Assembly (NCBI GenBank): GCA_940746715.1
Contig: CALNWN010000019.1
Location: 1 to 38,022 of the forward strand
Source of the DNA: an uncultured Paraburkholderia sp.
Lineage (GTDB): Bacteria > Pseudomonadota > Gammaproteobacteria > Burkholderiales > Burkholderiaceae
Length of the DNA: 38,022 nucleotides
Direction of reading: 5' to 3'
Shown here: positions 28,816 to 37,950 of the stretch, in pieces
Numbering within the stretch: the first letter of the stretch is position 1
Layout: the number at the start of each line of letters is the position of its first letter
Program-made: the position numbers and the translations under genes
Notes under the pieces: generated by a model
The model's input: the letters and a program-made list of their open reading frames with translations, nothing else
Database searches by the model: none
Told to the model about the DNA's origin: nothing

Positions 28816-30086
28816 CTATGGCTGCGTCGTAATGTCATGCTTCCCACTCTTTGGCGACGCCGCCGCGCCGCATTCGCCGGCAGCGCGGCGCCTGTTTCCC
28901 GCGCGCCGGGCGCTACATGCCGATATGCTCGCCCCTCCGCTCGAACTCGTGCCCGTGCCGGAGCCCGTGCTCGTGCCGGAACTCGATGTCGCGTTCAGAT
29001 CGATTCTTCCATACACGCCGTTGGCTTCGTCGTTCGGGCCCGCCGCGAAGAACAGCGTGCTGGAAGGCTGGCTGTCAAGATCATTGCCGAACGCGATGCC
29101 CATAAGCCGTGTTCGACAATCGGGCTGCTGTTCGATCCATTGAGCCGTCCCATCGACTGTCCGCTCGTCGCATTGAACGCGTTGATCGTGCCGTCGCCGA
29201 AATTGCCGATCAGGACTGCGCCGCTCAGCGAGCCGAAGTTGGCAGGCGCGACCGCCATGCCCCACGGCGCGTTCAGCGGGCCGCCGGTTGCAAAGTGCTG
29301 CTTGAGGTTGCCCGCGCTGTCGTAGACGTCGACCATGCCGAGGCCCGCGCCCGCGACATCGTCGTGTTTGGCGGCGTCCTGCTTCGCGTACGTGACGAAC
29401 AGATTCTGGCCGATCGCCTGAATGCCGAACGGCGCGAAGCCGGCGGGAATCGCCGGATCCGTGAAGGCGCCCGGCATGGCGACCTTGACGAACGATGTAT
29501 TGAAGACGTCGATCTTGTTGTTATGGAAGTCCGTCGCGTAGAGGAAGTTGCCGTTGTTCATGGTGGCGATTGCGAGACCTTTGTAGACCGCGCCGCCCGT
29601 CCCATCGTCATACATGACGAACGCATTGGTCGGGCCGACGGCGGGCGCCCACGCGGTAAGGGTGCCGCCTTCGCCCGCGAAGATAAACGCTGCGAGTCCC
29701 GACTTGCTGTTTTCCGTGACCACGAAGCTTTGTGTTCCGTTGAAGACAATGCCCGTCGGCGATGCCGGACCGTTCCTGCCGTCGGGTATCGTGACGACGA
29801 GCGATTGCGGCACGCTATTGCCGTCGTAGAGCGTTGCGACGTTGGTGCCGTTGTCCGCGACCCAGGCGAAACCTTTTGGATTGAAAGCGACGCCCCAAAG
29901 GTTTTTCAGGTTGGCGTCGGTGTGGGCGGCGGGCACAGCGCCGTCGGAGACGAGGGCCGTCGCGGTGAACGTCGACTGGATCGGCGAGTTGACGCTATTC
30001 GAACCGGAACCGCCACCGCACGACACGAGCGCCGCGATGGCCGCGCCGCACGCTGCGACGCCGAATACAGCAAGTAGAGACTTCAT
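28816..30086 (-). pseudogene. TIGR03118-family secreted lipoprotein, frameshifted
   Basis: Signal peptide and lipobox (AALVSCGGG, Cys near residue 23), then a beta-propeller-like sequence: DANLKNLWGVAFNPKGFAWV, DNGTNVATLYDGNS, GAVYKGLAIATMNNGNFLYA, LNAPWGMAVAPANFGSLSG. This pattern belongs to TIGR03118, a family of unknown function. One G is missing at about 29106; restoring it gives GLWGIAFGNDL and the final FFAAGPNDEANGVYGRIDLN. A Ser/Gly-rich and Arg-rich tail then runs to TAG at 28816. Start chosen at ATG 30086, where the signal peptide begins. Confidence 0.85.
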
Positions 30087-30178
30087 GACCGCACTCCTCG
30101 TTCTGCCACAGAACCTGACGGTCAATGAACGAGGGACGCGGGAAGTTTATTCCGGTGAAAAGGGCTTATTTCGCGGGC

Positions 30179-30200
30179 TATCGTGTGCGGTATCGTGTGC
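30179..30200. repeat. 10-bp direct repeat upstream of TIGR03118 gene
   Basis: TATCGTGTGC occurs at 30179-30188 and 30191-30200, a 12-base period, about 93-115 bases before ATG 30086 in its promoter region. The repeat is seen directly; a regulatory role is speculation. Confidence 0.35.
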
Positions 30201-30302
30201 CTGAGCGGGCGAGCACTCAAGCGGCACACCTTGTGCAAAATCCTCACGAACTGCCAACAAGGCGTGTCGCCCAACTGTATCGCGCAGATCTTCAGGGGCC
30301 GC

Positions 30303-30644
30303 TCACTGTGCAGTCGAAGCAGCGGTGTCCGATGCGCCCTTGGCATGCGCGCCGTTTTGCGGCATTCGTGTCGGCGCAGCATGTTTGGACTTGCCGCTTT
30401 TCATCGTGGATGTGGACCCACTCGTGCCGCCCGTGTTGGGCGCACTCATGCCGGCACCGCCCTGGCCTGCGCCATTCGCTCCGTTCAAGCCGGCTCCGCC
30501 CGCGCCTACGCTCGTGCCACCGCTGCCGCTACCATCGCCGCCGCTGGAACCACCGCCGCCACCGCCCGCACCCTGCGCGAACGCCGTGCCGACCAACGCC
30601 AGTGCGCATGCAGAAGCCAGCACTGCTTTCTTTACCATCTTCAT
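30303..30644 (-). CDS. Small secreted Gly-rich protein
   Basis: A 113-residue exported protein. GGGAGG precedes ATG 30644 and fixes the start inside a longer reading. Signal peptide at residues 1-21 (KKAVLASACALALVGTAFA), then a low-complexity Gly/Ser/Asn body and a basic tail (KSGKSKHAAPTRMPQNGAH). No family is recognised. Overall plan and the start of the mature region (AQ followed by Gly-rich) resemble the protein at 155-388, without enough sequence to prove homology. It lies 67 bases downstream of the PRC-barrel gene on the same strand, with which it may be co-transcribed. Confidence 0.72.
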   Translation of the reverse strand: MKMVKKAVLASACALALVGTAFAQGAGGGGGGSSGGDGSGSGGTSVGAGGAGLNGANGAGQGGAGMSAPNTGGTSGSTSTMKSGKSKHAAPTRMPQNGAHAKGASDTAASTAQ

Positions 30645-30711
30645 CGTTGCCTCCCTCGATAAGACAAACGCCGGCCATGCTGCGGGCAGGCCGACGTTCG
30701 TGATGAACAAC

Positions 30712-31179
30712 TCAGATATCGCCCGGCGGCACATCTGCCACGCCGCGCGTCGTCGACCAGTACGGGTCGCGGTTGTAGTACTGATGGAGCGTCGTGCCCC
30801 ACGACGCATCGGCCATGGAAGGCCAGAGGTCCTTGTCGAAGCCGGGGTCGTCCTTGATGCGCTGGGCGTCGATGCTCACGCGGAAACACTTGGCGTCGGT
30901 GTCGAGCGTGAGTGCATTCCACGGTATGGCGTGCAGGTTTGCGCCCATGCCGAGAAAGCCGCCTTCGGACAGCATCGCATAGGCGATCCTGCCGCTGCGC
31001 ACGTCGAGCATGATGTCCGAAATCTTGCCGACGTCTTCTCCGTCCGCTGAAATGACCTGGGTGTCGTCGAGCGTCGCCGCGGCCATGACTTCCGGCCCGG
31101 GGCCTTCTCCGGTGCCCGTGCCGACGATGTCGGCACCGCCGGTGCCCGACGAGGTGCCTTGCGGGTTCAATATGCTCAT
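30712..31179 (-). CDS. PRC-barrel domain protein
   Basis: A 155-residue soluble protein with a single PRC-barrel (residues about 35-110: VISADGEDVGKISDIMLDVR, GRIAYAMLSEGGFLG, HAIPWNALTLD). ATG 31179 follows GGAGGAC. The N-terminal 30 residues are Gly/Thr-rich and probably disordered. The C-terminal part contains YYNRDPYWSTT. Family members are often stress-induced in Burkholderiaceae and their molecular role is not established. First of a probable unit with the Gly-rich secreted protein. The frame is intact. Confidence 0.85.
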   Translation of the reverse strand: MSILNPQGTSSGTGGADIVGTGTGEGPGPEVMAAATLDDTQVISADGEDVGKISDIMLDVRSGRIAYAMLSEGGFLGMGANLHAIPWNALTLDTDAKCFRVSIDAQRIKDDPGFDKDLWPSMADASWGTTLHQYYNRDPYWSTTRGVADVPPGDI

Positions 31180-31367
31180 GATGTCCTCCACATGTACTTG
31201 TGTGGAGGTTGATCCGCAACGACTATGCCCGCCGTTCAGGCGCGGCACTCCGTGGCGCGGCGCGCGAAAGCGCCGGCCGACAGCGCTCAGACCGCGTAAG
31301 GATTGCTCGTGGCCCGACCGACTCTGCCCGACCGGTTGAGGCATCCGGCTCGTATCGGGCCGCCGCG

Positions 31368-32258
31368 CTACAGCGCAACGCTTTCGAGCCGTGCCGTGAG
31401 AAACTCCACGAACAGACGCGTGCGCGCCGGCAGGCGCCGCGTGGGCAGCCAGAGCGCCTGCAGCGGCAGCGGCGACAGTTCGTAGTCGGTGAGGATCAGT
31501 TCCACGCGGCGCTGCTGCACGAGCTCGCCGATCTGCCAGTACGCGGCCCGGCCAATGCCGAGACCGCTCGCGACCGCATCGTTGATCGCGGCCGTGCTGT
31601 TGCTTTCGAAGCGCCCGCGCACCTGCACCGCTTCCTCCACCCCGCGTTTGCTGCGGTAGCGCCACAGCGACGCCTCCGGCAAAGCCGAACGCACCACGCA
31701 ATCGTGCTGTTTCAGGTCCGCCGGCCCCAGCGGACGCCCGCGCGCCGCATCCAGATAAGCCGGCGAGGCGAACGTCACGCGGCGAATCGTGCCGAGCCGA
31801 CGCGCAATCAGATTCGAGTCGGGCGTCTCGCCGATACGGATCGTGACGTCGGCACCGCTCACCGCGGGGTCGTCGTACTCTTCCGACAAATCGAGCGACG
31901 CCGTGAGTTGCGGATAGCGCGGACCGAAGAGCGTGGGACCGCAAATGCGCAGGCGCCCCGTCACCGTCGTCGCATACTCGGCGAGTTCGGCGCGCGCCAT
32001 GGCCAGATCGGCGAGCACCTGCTTGATACGCGTGTAGAACTGTTCGCCCGCCGTGGTCAGCCGGCACTGGCGCGTGGTGCGCGCGACGAGCAGGGTCCCG
32101 GCCTCGCGCTCAAGCACCTGCAGCGAACGGCTCACCGCCTGCAGCGATCGGTCGAGCCGCCGCGCCGCCGCTGTCAGGTTGCCTTCTTCGGCAATCGCGA
32201 CAAAAACTTCCAGGTCACGCAGCGATCCATTATCCATTTTTTCGGGAGAAAGAGTCAT
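31368..32258 (-). CDS. LysR-family regulator, possible in-frame gap
   Basis: A 296-residue LysR regulator. Helix-turn-helix at residues about 12-72 (FVAIAEEGNLTAAARRLDRS, SRSLQVLEREAG). The effector domain follows from about 100. At about residue 117 the text goes from GPTLFGPR straight to YPQLTASLDLSEE. Family members have about 13 more residues here, so an in-frame loss of about 39 bases is suspected. It would remove part of the first beta-alpha unit of the effector domain. It is divergent from the MFS gene 71 bases away, the usual arrangement for a regulator and its exporter target. Start could also be the Met at 32237. Confidence 0.82.
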   Translation of the reverse strand: MTLSPEKMDNGSLRDLEVFVAIAEEGNLTAAARRLDRSLQAVSRSLQVLEREAGTLLVARTTRQCRLTTAGEQFYTRIKQVLADLAMARAELAEYATTVTGRLRICGPTLFGPRYPQLTASLDLSEEYDDPAVSGADVTIRIGETPDSNLIARRLGTIRRVTFASPAYLDAARGRPLGPADLKQHDCVVRSALPEASLWRYRSKRGVEEAVQVRGRFESNSTAAINDAVASGLGIGRAAYWQIGELVQQRRVELILTDYELSPLPLQALWLPTRRLPARTRLFVEFLTARLESVAL

Positions 32259-32329
32259 TTTTCATCCCGATTATCTATCAGACAGGCGCGAGTAGCATAC
32301 GGAACATCGTCCTCACGGAGCACCCGCGC

Positions 32330-33565
32330 ATGTCACAACACGATTCGGGCAGAGCCGCCGCTGCCAGGCCTGCCGTGGTCGCGGCGCGCCCTTATGCGAT
32401 TGCCGTCGGCATCGCGGTACTCGGTTTGTACGCGTCGCAGGCTCTCGTGAACGATCTCGCCACGTCGGTCGGGCTCGGCGCGTGGGCCAACCTGGTGACG
32501 ATGCTCACGCTGACCGGCTTGCCGCCGGTCTGCTGCTCCTCGTGCCGCTCGTCGACCTGTGGCCGAACCGGCGGCTCATCATGGGAACGCTCGGCGCGCA
32601 GGTGATGTCGCTCGCGGTGCTCGCGGCGGCGCGCGAACCGATGGTCTTCCTCGCCGCATCGTTTTGCGTCGGGCTGACGTCGAGCGCGATCCAGATGCTC
32701 GTGCCGGTCGTTGCATCGGAGGCGCCGGAGGCCGAGCGCGGTCGCGTGGTCGGCGACGTGATGAGCGGGCTGATGCTCGGCGTGCTGCTGTCGGTCGCGG
32801 CCGGCGGCGAGCCTGATCGCCGGCGCATTCGGATGGCGCAGCTACTATGCAATCGACGCCGCCGCGCTCGCCGCGATGTCGGCGTGGCTCTGGACGCATC
32901 TGCCGGAGCGGCGTCCGCTTCACCAAAGCTCGTATGCCGCGCTGCTCGGCTCGCTGCTGCATCTGATCCGCGACGAACCGGTACTGCGCCGCCGCGCGCT
33001 GTATCAAGGCCTGCTGATGGTGTCGTTCAACCTGTTCTGGACGAGCGTCGCGCTCAAGCTCGCGAGTGCGCCGCTGCGGCTCGGCCACGTCGGCATCGGC
33101 CTCTTCGCGCCGGTGGCGGGGCGTCTCGGCGACCGCGGCCTCGACCGGCAAGCCACCATCGCCTTCCACAGTATCGTCGTGCTGGCGGCCGGCGTCGCGC
33201 TCGTCGGCGGCAGCAACGGCTTGTCGCCTACAGCGTCGCTCGCGCTGCTCGTGGTCGCAGCGCTGCTGCTCGACCTCAGCGTAATCGGCGATCAGGCGAT
33301 GGGACGCCGCGCCGTCAATCTGCTCAACCCGCAAGCGCGTGGCCGCGTGAACGGGCTCTTCACCGGCTTGTTTTTCGTCGGCAGTGCCATCGGCGCATTG
33401 CTTGCGGGGCCGGCGTGGGCGCTCGGTCACTGGACGGGCATCGGCATCGCCGCCGCTGCATTCGCGCTGGCCGCCAACCTGCTGCATGTCGTGCAGACCG
33501 CGGCACCGGCGCGCCCGGCGTGCACGTCGCGAACGGCCTCATCCGCGGCCGAGCCGCGGCCCTGA
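32330..33565 (+). pseudogene. MFS transporter, two frameshifts
   Basis: Twelve-helix MFS exporter of the drug or sugar-efflux type, coded in three frames. It starts with IAVLGLYASQALVNDLATSV. One base is missing at about 32523 (restoring it gives GFAAGLLLLVPLVDLWPNRR). A second break (-2 or +1) at about 32805 rejoins at SLIAGAFGWRSYYAIDAAAL. The C-terminal half contains QARGRVNGLFTGLFFVG. Between HVGIGLF and APVAGRLGDRG about 8-9 residues usual in this family also seem absent. It is divergent from the LysR gene and 32 bases upstream of the hydrolase, probably one operon. Confidence 0.85.
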
Positions 33566-33597
33566 ACACGCCTCTTCCAACGTGAGGAAAACCGACC

Positions 33598-34479
33598 ATG
33601 GACGCCACCCGCCGCTCCACCTTCCGCTATCCGACTGTCAACGTCGGAGGTGTCGACATCTTCTATCGTGAGGCCGGCCCGAAAGACGCGCCGACCGTTC
33701 TGCTGCTGCACGGCTTTCCGTCGTCTTCGCGGATGTATGAACCGCTCATGCCGTTTCTCGCGCCGGAGTTTCGCGTCGTCGCACCCGACTATCCGGGCTT
33801 CGGCAACAGCGAGGCGCCCGCGCCGGAACGCTACGCCTATACGTTCGACAATCTCGCGCGCTCCATCGAGCAGTTCACCGACGCGCTCAAACTCGACCGC
33901 TATGTCCTCTTCATGGCCGACTACGGCGGTCCGGTCGGCTTCCGGCTCGCGATGGCGCGGCCCGAACAAGTGAGGGGCATCGTGATCCAGAACGCAGTCG
34001 CGCATGAAGAAGGACTCGGGCCGTTGTGGGAAACGCGCAAGGCGTTCTGGAAGGACCGCGCGCAGCATGAAGCGAGTCTGTGGGCCAACCTCGCCTCGCC
34101 GGATGCATTGAAGCTGCGCCACGTGGGCACGAGTCCCAACCCGCAGCACTATGATCCGGACAACTGGCGCGACGAGGAACAGTTTCTCGCACGGCCCGGA
34201 CAGGCAGCCATCCAGACGGACCTTTTCTACGATTACCGCACCAATCTGGAGTCGTATCCTCGCTGGCAGGCCTGGCTGCGCGAGCATCGGCCGCCGACGC
34301 TCGTGACCTGGGGCAGATACGACCCTTCGTTTACCGTGGCCGGCGCACACGCCTATCAGCGCGACGTTCCGGATGCCGAAGTACATGTGATGGACGCCGG
34401 CCACTTCGCGTTCGAATAAGCGAGCGACGAGATCGCCGCATTGACGCTCGATTTTGCGCGGCGCGTGGCGGCGCGCTGA
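33598..34479 (+). pseudogene. Epoxide-hydrolase/haloalkane-dehalogenase-like hydrolase, late nonsense
   Basis: Alpha/beta-hydrolase with an Asp nucleophile: MADYGGPVGF (Asp near residue 105) replaces the usual GxSxG, as in epoxide hydrolases and haloalkane dehalogenases. The oxyanion motif is LLLHGFPSS; the C-terminal acid and base lie in TWGRYDPSFTV and MDAGHFAFE. Codon 274 is TAA (34417-34419); ASDEIAALTLDFARRVAAR then continues in frame to TGA at 34479. Most simply GAA became TAA. Only the last helix, about 19 residues, is lost and the catalytic His is retained, so this is the lesion most likely to leave some activity. Confidence 0.85.
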
Positions 34480-34634
34480 ATACACCGGGTGCGCAGCGTG
34501 CGCGAGCGCACACACAAACCTATGCCTATTGAATCGCTCACCCCGATAAAAAATTAATGTAGCGCTCGCTTTATTGTCCTTGTCAGATAGCTACTAGAGC
34601 ATGATCCCATGACAGATAAATAACGAATGCCGCG

Positions 34635-35513
34635 ATGCCCAACGCGTTTACCGATACGGTCCAGCAGAGTTTTACGACGCTCACGCCGACGGCCAAGCGC
34701 ATCGCGACGTACATGCTCGCGAATCTGGACCGCCTCGGGCTCGAAAAGGCGGACCAGATCGCGCAGCAAACCGGCACGAGCGGCATTTCGGTGGGACGCT
34801 TTCTGCGCAGCGTCGGCTATCGCAATCTGGACGATCTGAAGCGCGAGTTGCGCGGTACCCAAACGCGCCCGTGATTCATTACCGACCGCCTGGACGCTTA
34901 TCGCAGCGAGCGCGACGCGGGCGGCCCGCAGCGCACGAGCCGGCAACGGGCGGCACGCGCACGGTCTCTGGACCTGGAAATCGAGGCAGTGCAATACGTC
35001 TATCGCCTCGCAGAAAGCGAAGCGTTTAAACGCGTGGCGGAGCGCGTCGCCACGGCGGACGCCGTGTATATCGTCGGCATTCAATCGACGCGCGGCATCT
35101 CCAACGCGTTCTTCAGTTACCTCGAATACTTGCGGCCACGCGTGTTCTATTCCGACGGCATGTCGGGTTCGTATGTCGATTCATTGAACTCCGAGTTCGC
35201 CTCGCCGTATCTGATCGTCACCGACACGCGCGCCTACTCGCGCATCGCGCGCCGCTATTGCGAGGCCGCGGCGCAGCGGGAGCTCGCCTTTGCGCTCGTC
35301 ACCGATTTTTATTGCCCGTGGGCACGCGACTTCCATTGCGATCTGCTGCAAGTGAAGACCGACATCGGCCAGTTCTGGGACTCGCTCGCGCCGCTCACCT
35401 GTCTCTTCAATCTCCTGCTGACCTCGATCGTGGAGCGCCTCGGCCCGGCCATCGACGAGCGCGTTGCCCGCAATCGCGAACTGCAGCGAGAACTCGACCA
35501 ATTCGAATTCTGA
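34635..35513 (+). pseudogene. RpiR-family regulator (HTH-SIS), nonsense
   Basis: Sugar-responsive-type transcription factor. Helix-turn-helix at residues about 1-79 (TPTAKRIATYMLANLDRLGL; GTSGISVGRFLRSVGY). SIS domain in the second half (DAVYIVGIQSTRGISNAFFS, FASPYLIVTDTRAYS). Codon 80 is TGA (34872-34874) between RGTQTRP and FITDRLDAYR, most simply TGG to TGA, and the SIS part stays in frame to TGA at 35513. The cut separates the DNA-binding and ligand domains exactly at their linker. The first gene of the D,D-dipeptide locus; it presumably sensed a cell-wall-derived ligand. Confidence 0.88.
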
Positions 35514-35518
35514 CCGCC

Positions 35519-36085
35519 ATGACCGCTACTTCTCGCCTGATCCACATCACGCCCGACACGCATCGCGTGGAGATCGACCTCGTTTATGCGACGCCGCGCA
35601 ACTTCACGGGCAAGCCGATTTATCGCGAAGCGCATTGCCTGCTGCTGGAACCCGCCGAAGCCGCATTGCGCAAAGCTGTCGATCTCGCGGACAGCGTCGG
35701 CCTGCGCTTGCGCATTTTCGACGCCTACCGGCCGCCGCAAGCGCAACAGGTGCTGTGGGACTTTCTGCCCGACCCGACTTACATCGCCGAACTGGGCCGC
35801 GGATCGAACCATAGCCGGGGCACCGCCGTCGACCTGACGCTGATAGACGGCGACGGCGAACCGCTCGACATGGGCACCGGTTTCGACGAGATGGTGAAGG
35901 CATCCGAGCACTTTCACCATGGCCTGCCGCAAGACGTGCAGCGCAATCGCCTGCTGCTGCTCGGCATCATGCATGCAGCAGGTTTTACGCACATTGCCAG
36001 CGAATGGTGGCACTACGAACTACCCGGCTCGCGCGCGCTGCCCGTGATCGACAACAGCGAAAGCGGTCCGTTGAAGTTGATGTGA
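35519..36085 (+). CDS. ddpX: D-alanyl-D-alanine dipeptidase
   Basis: A 188-residue zinc peptidase of the VanX/DdpX family, hydrolysing D-Ala-D-Ala to free D-alanine. Zinc ligands and catalytic residues are visible: SNHSRGTAVDL (His and Asp) and EWWHYEL (catalytic Glu and third ligand His). DAYRPPQAQ is the conserved Arg-containing motif. Length is close to E. coli DdpX (193). ATG 35519 lies 5 bases after the regulator stop. No signal peptide is seen, so it acts in the cytoplasm on imported dipeptide, which fits the binding protein 65 bases downstream. The frame is intact. Confidence 0.9.
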   Translation: MTATSRLIHITPDTHRVEIDLVYATPRNFTGKPIYREAHCLLLEPAEAALRKAVDLADSVGLRLRIFDAYRPPQAQQVLWDFLPDPTYIAELGRGSNHSRGTAVDLTLIDGDGEPLDMGTGFDEMVKASEHFHHGLPQDVQRNRLLLLGIMHAAGFTHIASEWWHYELPGSRALPVIDNSESGPLKLM

Positions 36086-36150
36086 TCGGATCCTGATGGG
36101 TTCCTGGCTGTCCGTTTGCAGGTTGTCTTCCTTTTACATTCGGAGCAAGT

Positions 36151-37758
36151 ATGAATCTGGTTTTGCGCAATGCGCTGGCAGCAGTCGCGGTCGTGTCCGC
36201 GCTGACCTTTTCCGTCACGATGACAGGCAGCGCGCTCGCCGCGACGCCGAAAGACATGCTTGTCATTGCCACGACACTCGACGAATTCTCGACGCTCGAT
36301 CCCGGCGAAGTCTACGAACTCGTGCCCGAAGAATATGTGGCGAACACCTATGACCGCCTCGTGCGCGTGGACCTGAAGGACCCGTCGAAATTCAACGGCG
36401 ATGTCGCGCAATCCTGGAGCGTGAGCCCCGACGGACTCACCTTCACCTTCAAGATCCGCTCCGGTCTCAAGTTCCATTCCGGCAATCCGCTCTCAGCCGA
36501 CGACGTCGCATGGTCGATACAGCGCTGCGTGCTGCTCGACAAAGGTGCCGCCGCCGTGCTGCAAGGCATCGGCCTCACCAAGGACAATGCGCTGCAGAAA
36601 GTCCGCAAGATCGACGACTCGACGGTCAGCATTACGACCGATCAGAAATACGCGCCCACGTTCGTGCTGAATGTTCTCGGCGCGTGGCCCGCCTCGGTGC
36701 TCGACAAGAAGCTGCTGATGTCGCACCAGAAGGGCAATGACTTCGGCAACGAATGGCTGCGCACGAACGAGGCCGGCTCGGGTGCGTACAAGCTCGTCAA
36801 ATGGACCGCCAACGACAGCCTCATCCTGCAGAAATACGACGATTACCGCATGCCGCTCGCGATGAAGCGCATCGTGCTGCGTCATGTGCCCGAGGCCTCG
36901 AGCCAGCGCCTCTTGCTCGAAAACGGCGACGCGGACGTGGCGCGCAATCTGAGCCCCGACGACCTTGCGGCCTTGACGAAATCGAACAAGGCGCACGTGA
37001 GCGCAGTGCCGCAAGCCACGTTGCTGTACCTCGGCCTGAACGTCAAGAATCCTAATCTTGCGAAGCCGGAAGTGCAGGAAGCGATGAAGTGGCTGATCGA
37101 CTACAACGGCATTCAGACGAACGTCGTCAAGACGACTTACAAGGTTCATCAGACGTTTTTGCCGGAAGGCTTTCTCGCCGCTCTCAACAGCAACCCGTAT
37201 CATCAGGACGTCGCTAAAGCGAAAGCGCTGCTGGCCAAGGCGGGTTTGCCCAACGGCTTCAGCGTGACCATGGACGTGCGCAGCGCCTATCCGTACAACG
37301 AGATCGCCCAGGCGGTGCAGGCCAATCTGGCGCAAGGCGGCATCAAAGTCGAGATCGTTCCGGGCGACAACAAGCAGACGCTCGCGATGTATCGCGCGCG
37401 CCAGCATGACATCTATATCGGCGAATGGTCCGCCGACTATATCGATCCGCACAGCAACGCGCAGGGCTTCGCGTGGAATCCGGACAACTCCGACAAGTCC
37501 TCGTACAAGATGCTCGCATGGCGCAATTCGTGGGACATTCCCGATCTGACGAAAGAGACCAACGCCGCGCTTGCCGAGTCGTCCACCACGAAGCGCGCGG
37601 AGCTTTACCAGACGATGCAAAAGGAGATGCTCGCGCATTCGCCGTTCGTCATCATGTTCCAGCAGGTTTCGCAAGTCGCCATGCGGCCAGGCGTCTCCGG
37701 GCTCGAGGTCGGCCCGATCAACGACCTGGTTTCCTATCTGCACGTGAAAAAGCAGTAA
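36151..37758 (+). CDS. Dipeptide-type ABC transporter binding protein
   Basis: A 535-residue periplasmic binding protein of the DppA/OppA (SBP_bac_5) family. Signal peptide at residues 1-30 (ending GSALA-ATP). Family landmarks in order: LVIATTLDEFSTLDPGEVYE, AQSWSVSPDGLTFTFKIRSG, FHSGNPLSADDVAWSIQR, GSGAYKLVKW, EAMKWLIDYNGI and QQVSQVAMRPGVSGL. Position after ddpX suggests D,D-dipeptides as ligand, as for DdpA in E. coli. It is intact, but the permease that should follow is truncated. Confidence 0.9.
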   Translation: MNLVLRNALAAVAVVSALTFSVTMTGSALAATPKDMLVIATTLDEFSTLDPGEVYELVPEEYVANTYDRLVRVDLKDPSKFNGDVAQSWSVSPDGLTFTFKIRSGLKFHSGNPLSADDVAWSIQRCVLLDKGAAAVLQGIGLTKDNALQKVRKIDDSTVSITTDQKYAPTFVLNVLGAWPASVLDKKLLMSHQKGNDFGNEWLRTNEAGSGAYKLVKWTANDSLILQKYDDYRMPLAMKRIVLRHVPEASSQRLLLENGDADVARNLSPDDLAALTKSNKAHVSAVPQATLLYLGLNVKNPNLAKPEVQEAMKWLIDYNGIQTNVVKTTYKVHQTFLPEGFLAALNSNPYHQDVAKAKALLAKAGLPNGFSVTMDVRSAYPYNEIAQAVQANLAQGGIKVEIVPGDNKQTLAMYRARQHDIYIGEWSADYIDPHSNAQGFAWNPDNSDKSSYKMLAWRNSWDIPDLTKETNAALAESSTTKRAELYQTMQKEMLAHSPFVIMFQQVSQVAMRPGVSGLEVGPINDLVSYLHVKKQ

Positions 37759-37773
37759 GCGTCTCGCGGTGCG

Positions 37774-37950
37774 ATGACCATGTCGACCATCCCGACTCCT
37801 ATCGACCGCATTCGTGCAGCGTCCGCGCGCCGCGCAAGCGTGCGCTGGACGCTGCGCGTGCTGCGCTGGGTGCTGACGCTTGCCGTGACCTTCACCGGGC
37901 GTACATGGACGCCCCCTGTTTGCACAAGCTCTCAGTTCACGACGACATGA
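37774..37950 (+). pseudogene. Dipeptide ABC permease (DppB-like), truncated after first helix
   Basis: Fifty-eight codons. A basic N-terminus (IRAASARRASVRWTLRVLRW) leads into one hydrophobic stretch (VLTLAVTFTG), matching the beginning of a DppB-type permease. After about 37898 the sequence no longer resembles a permease and TGA follows at 37948-37950. Two starts (37774 and 37780) are in frame. It follows the binding-protein gene by 15 bases, where the first permease of the operon belongs. Deletion or insertion is the likely cause. Confidence 0.65.

Noticed and set aside
30712..32067. A 451-codon frame as one protein on the minus strand
   Set aside because: Only the last 155 codons (PRC-barrel) have a ribosome-binding site and homology. 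The rest is antisense-frame shadow of the LysR gene at 31368-32258.
2366..33565. Programmed ribosomal frameshifting as the cause of the many split genes
   Set aside because: The breaks lie in unrelated genes at unrelated sites, without a shared slippery heptamer and stimulator, and many are combined with missing segments or stops.
18400..34874. UGA recoded as tryptophan, because three TGA codons fall at probable Trp positions
   Set aside because: TGG is used for Trp throughout, several intact-looking stops are TGA (for example 20036-20038 and 35511-35513), the DNA is GC-rich, and other premature stops are TAG or TAA. Nonsense mutation is simpler.
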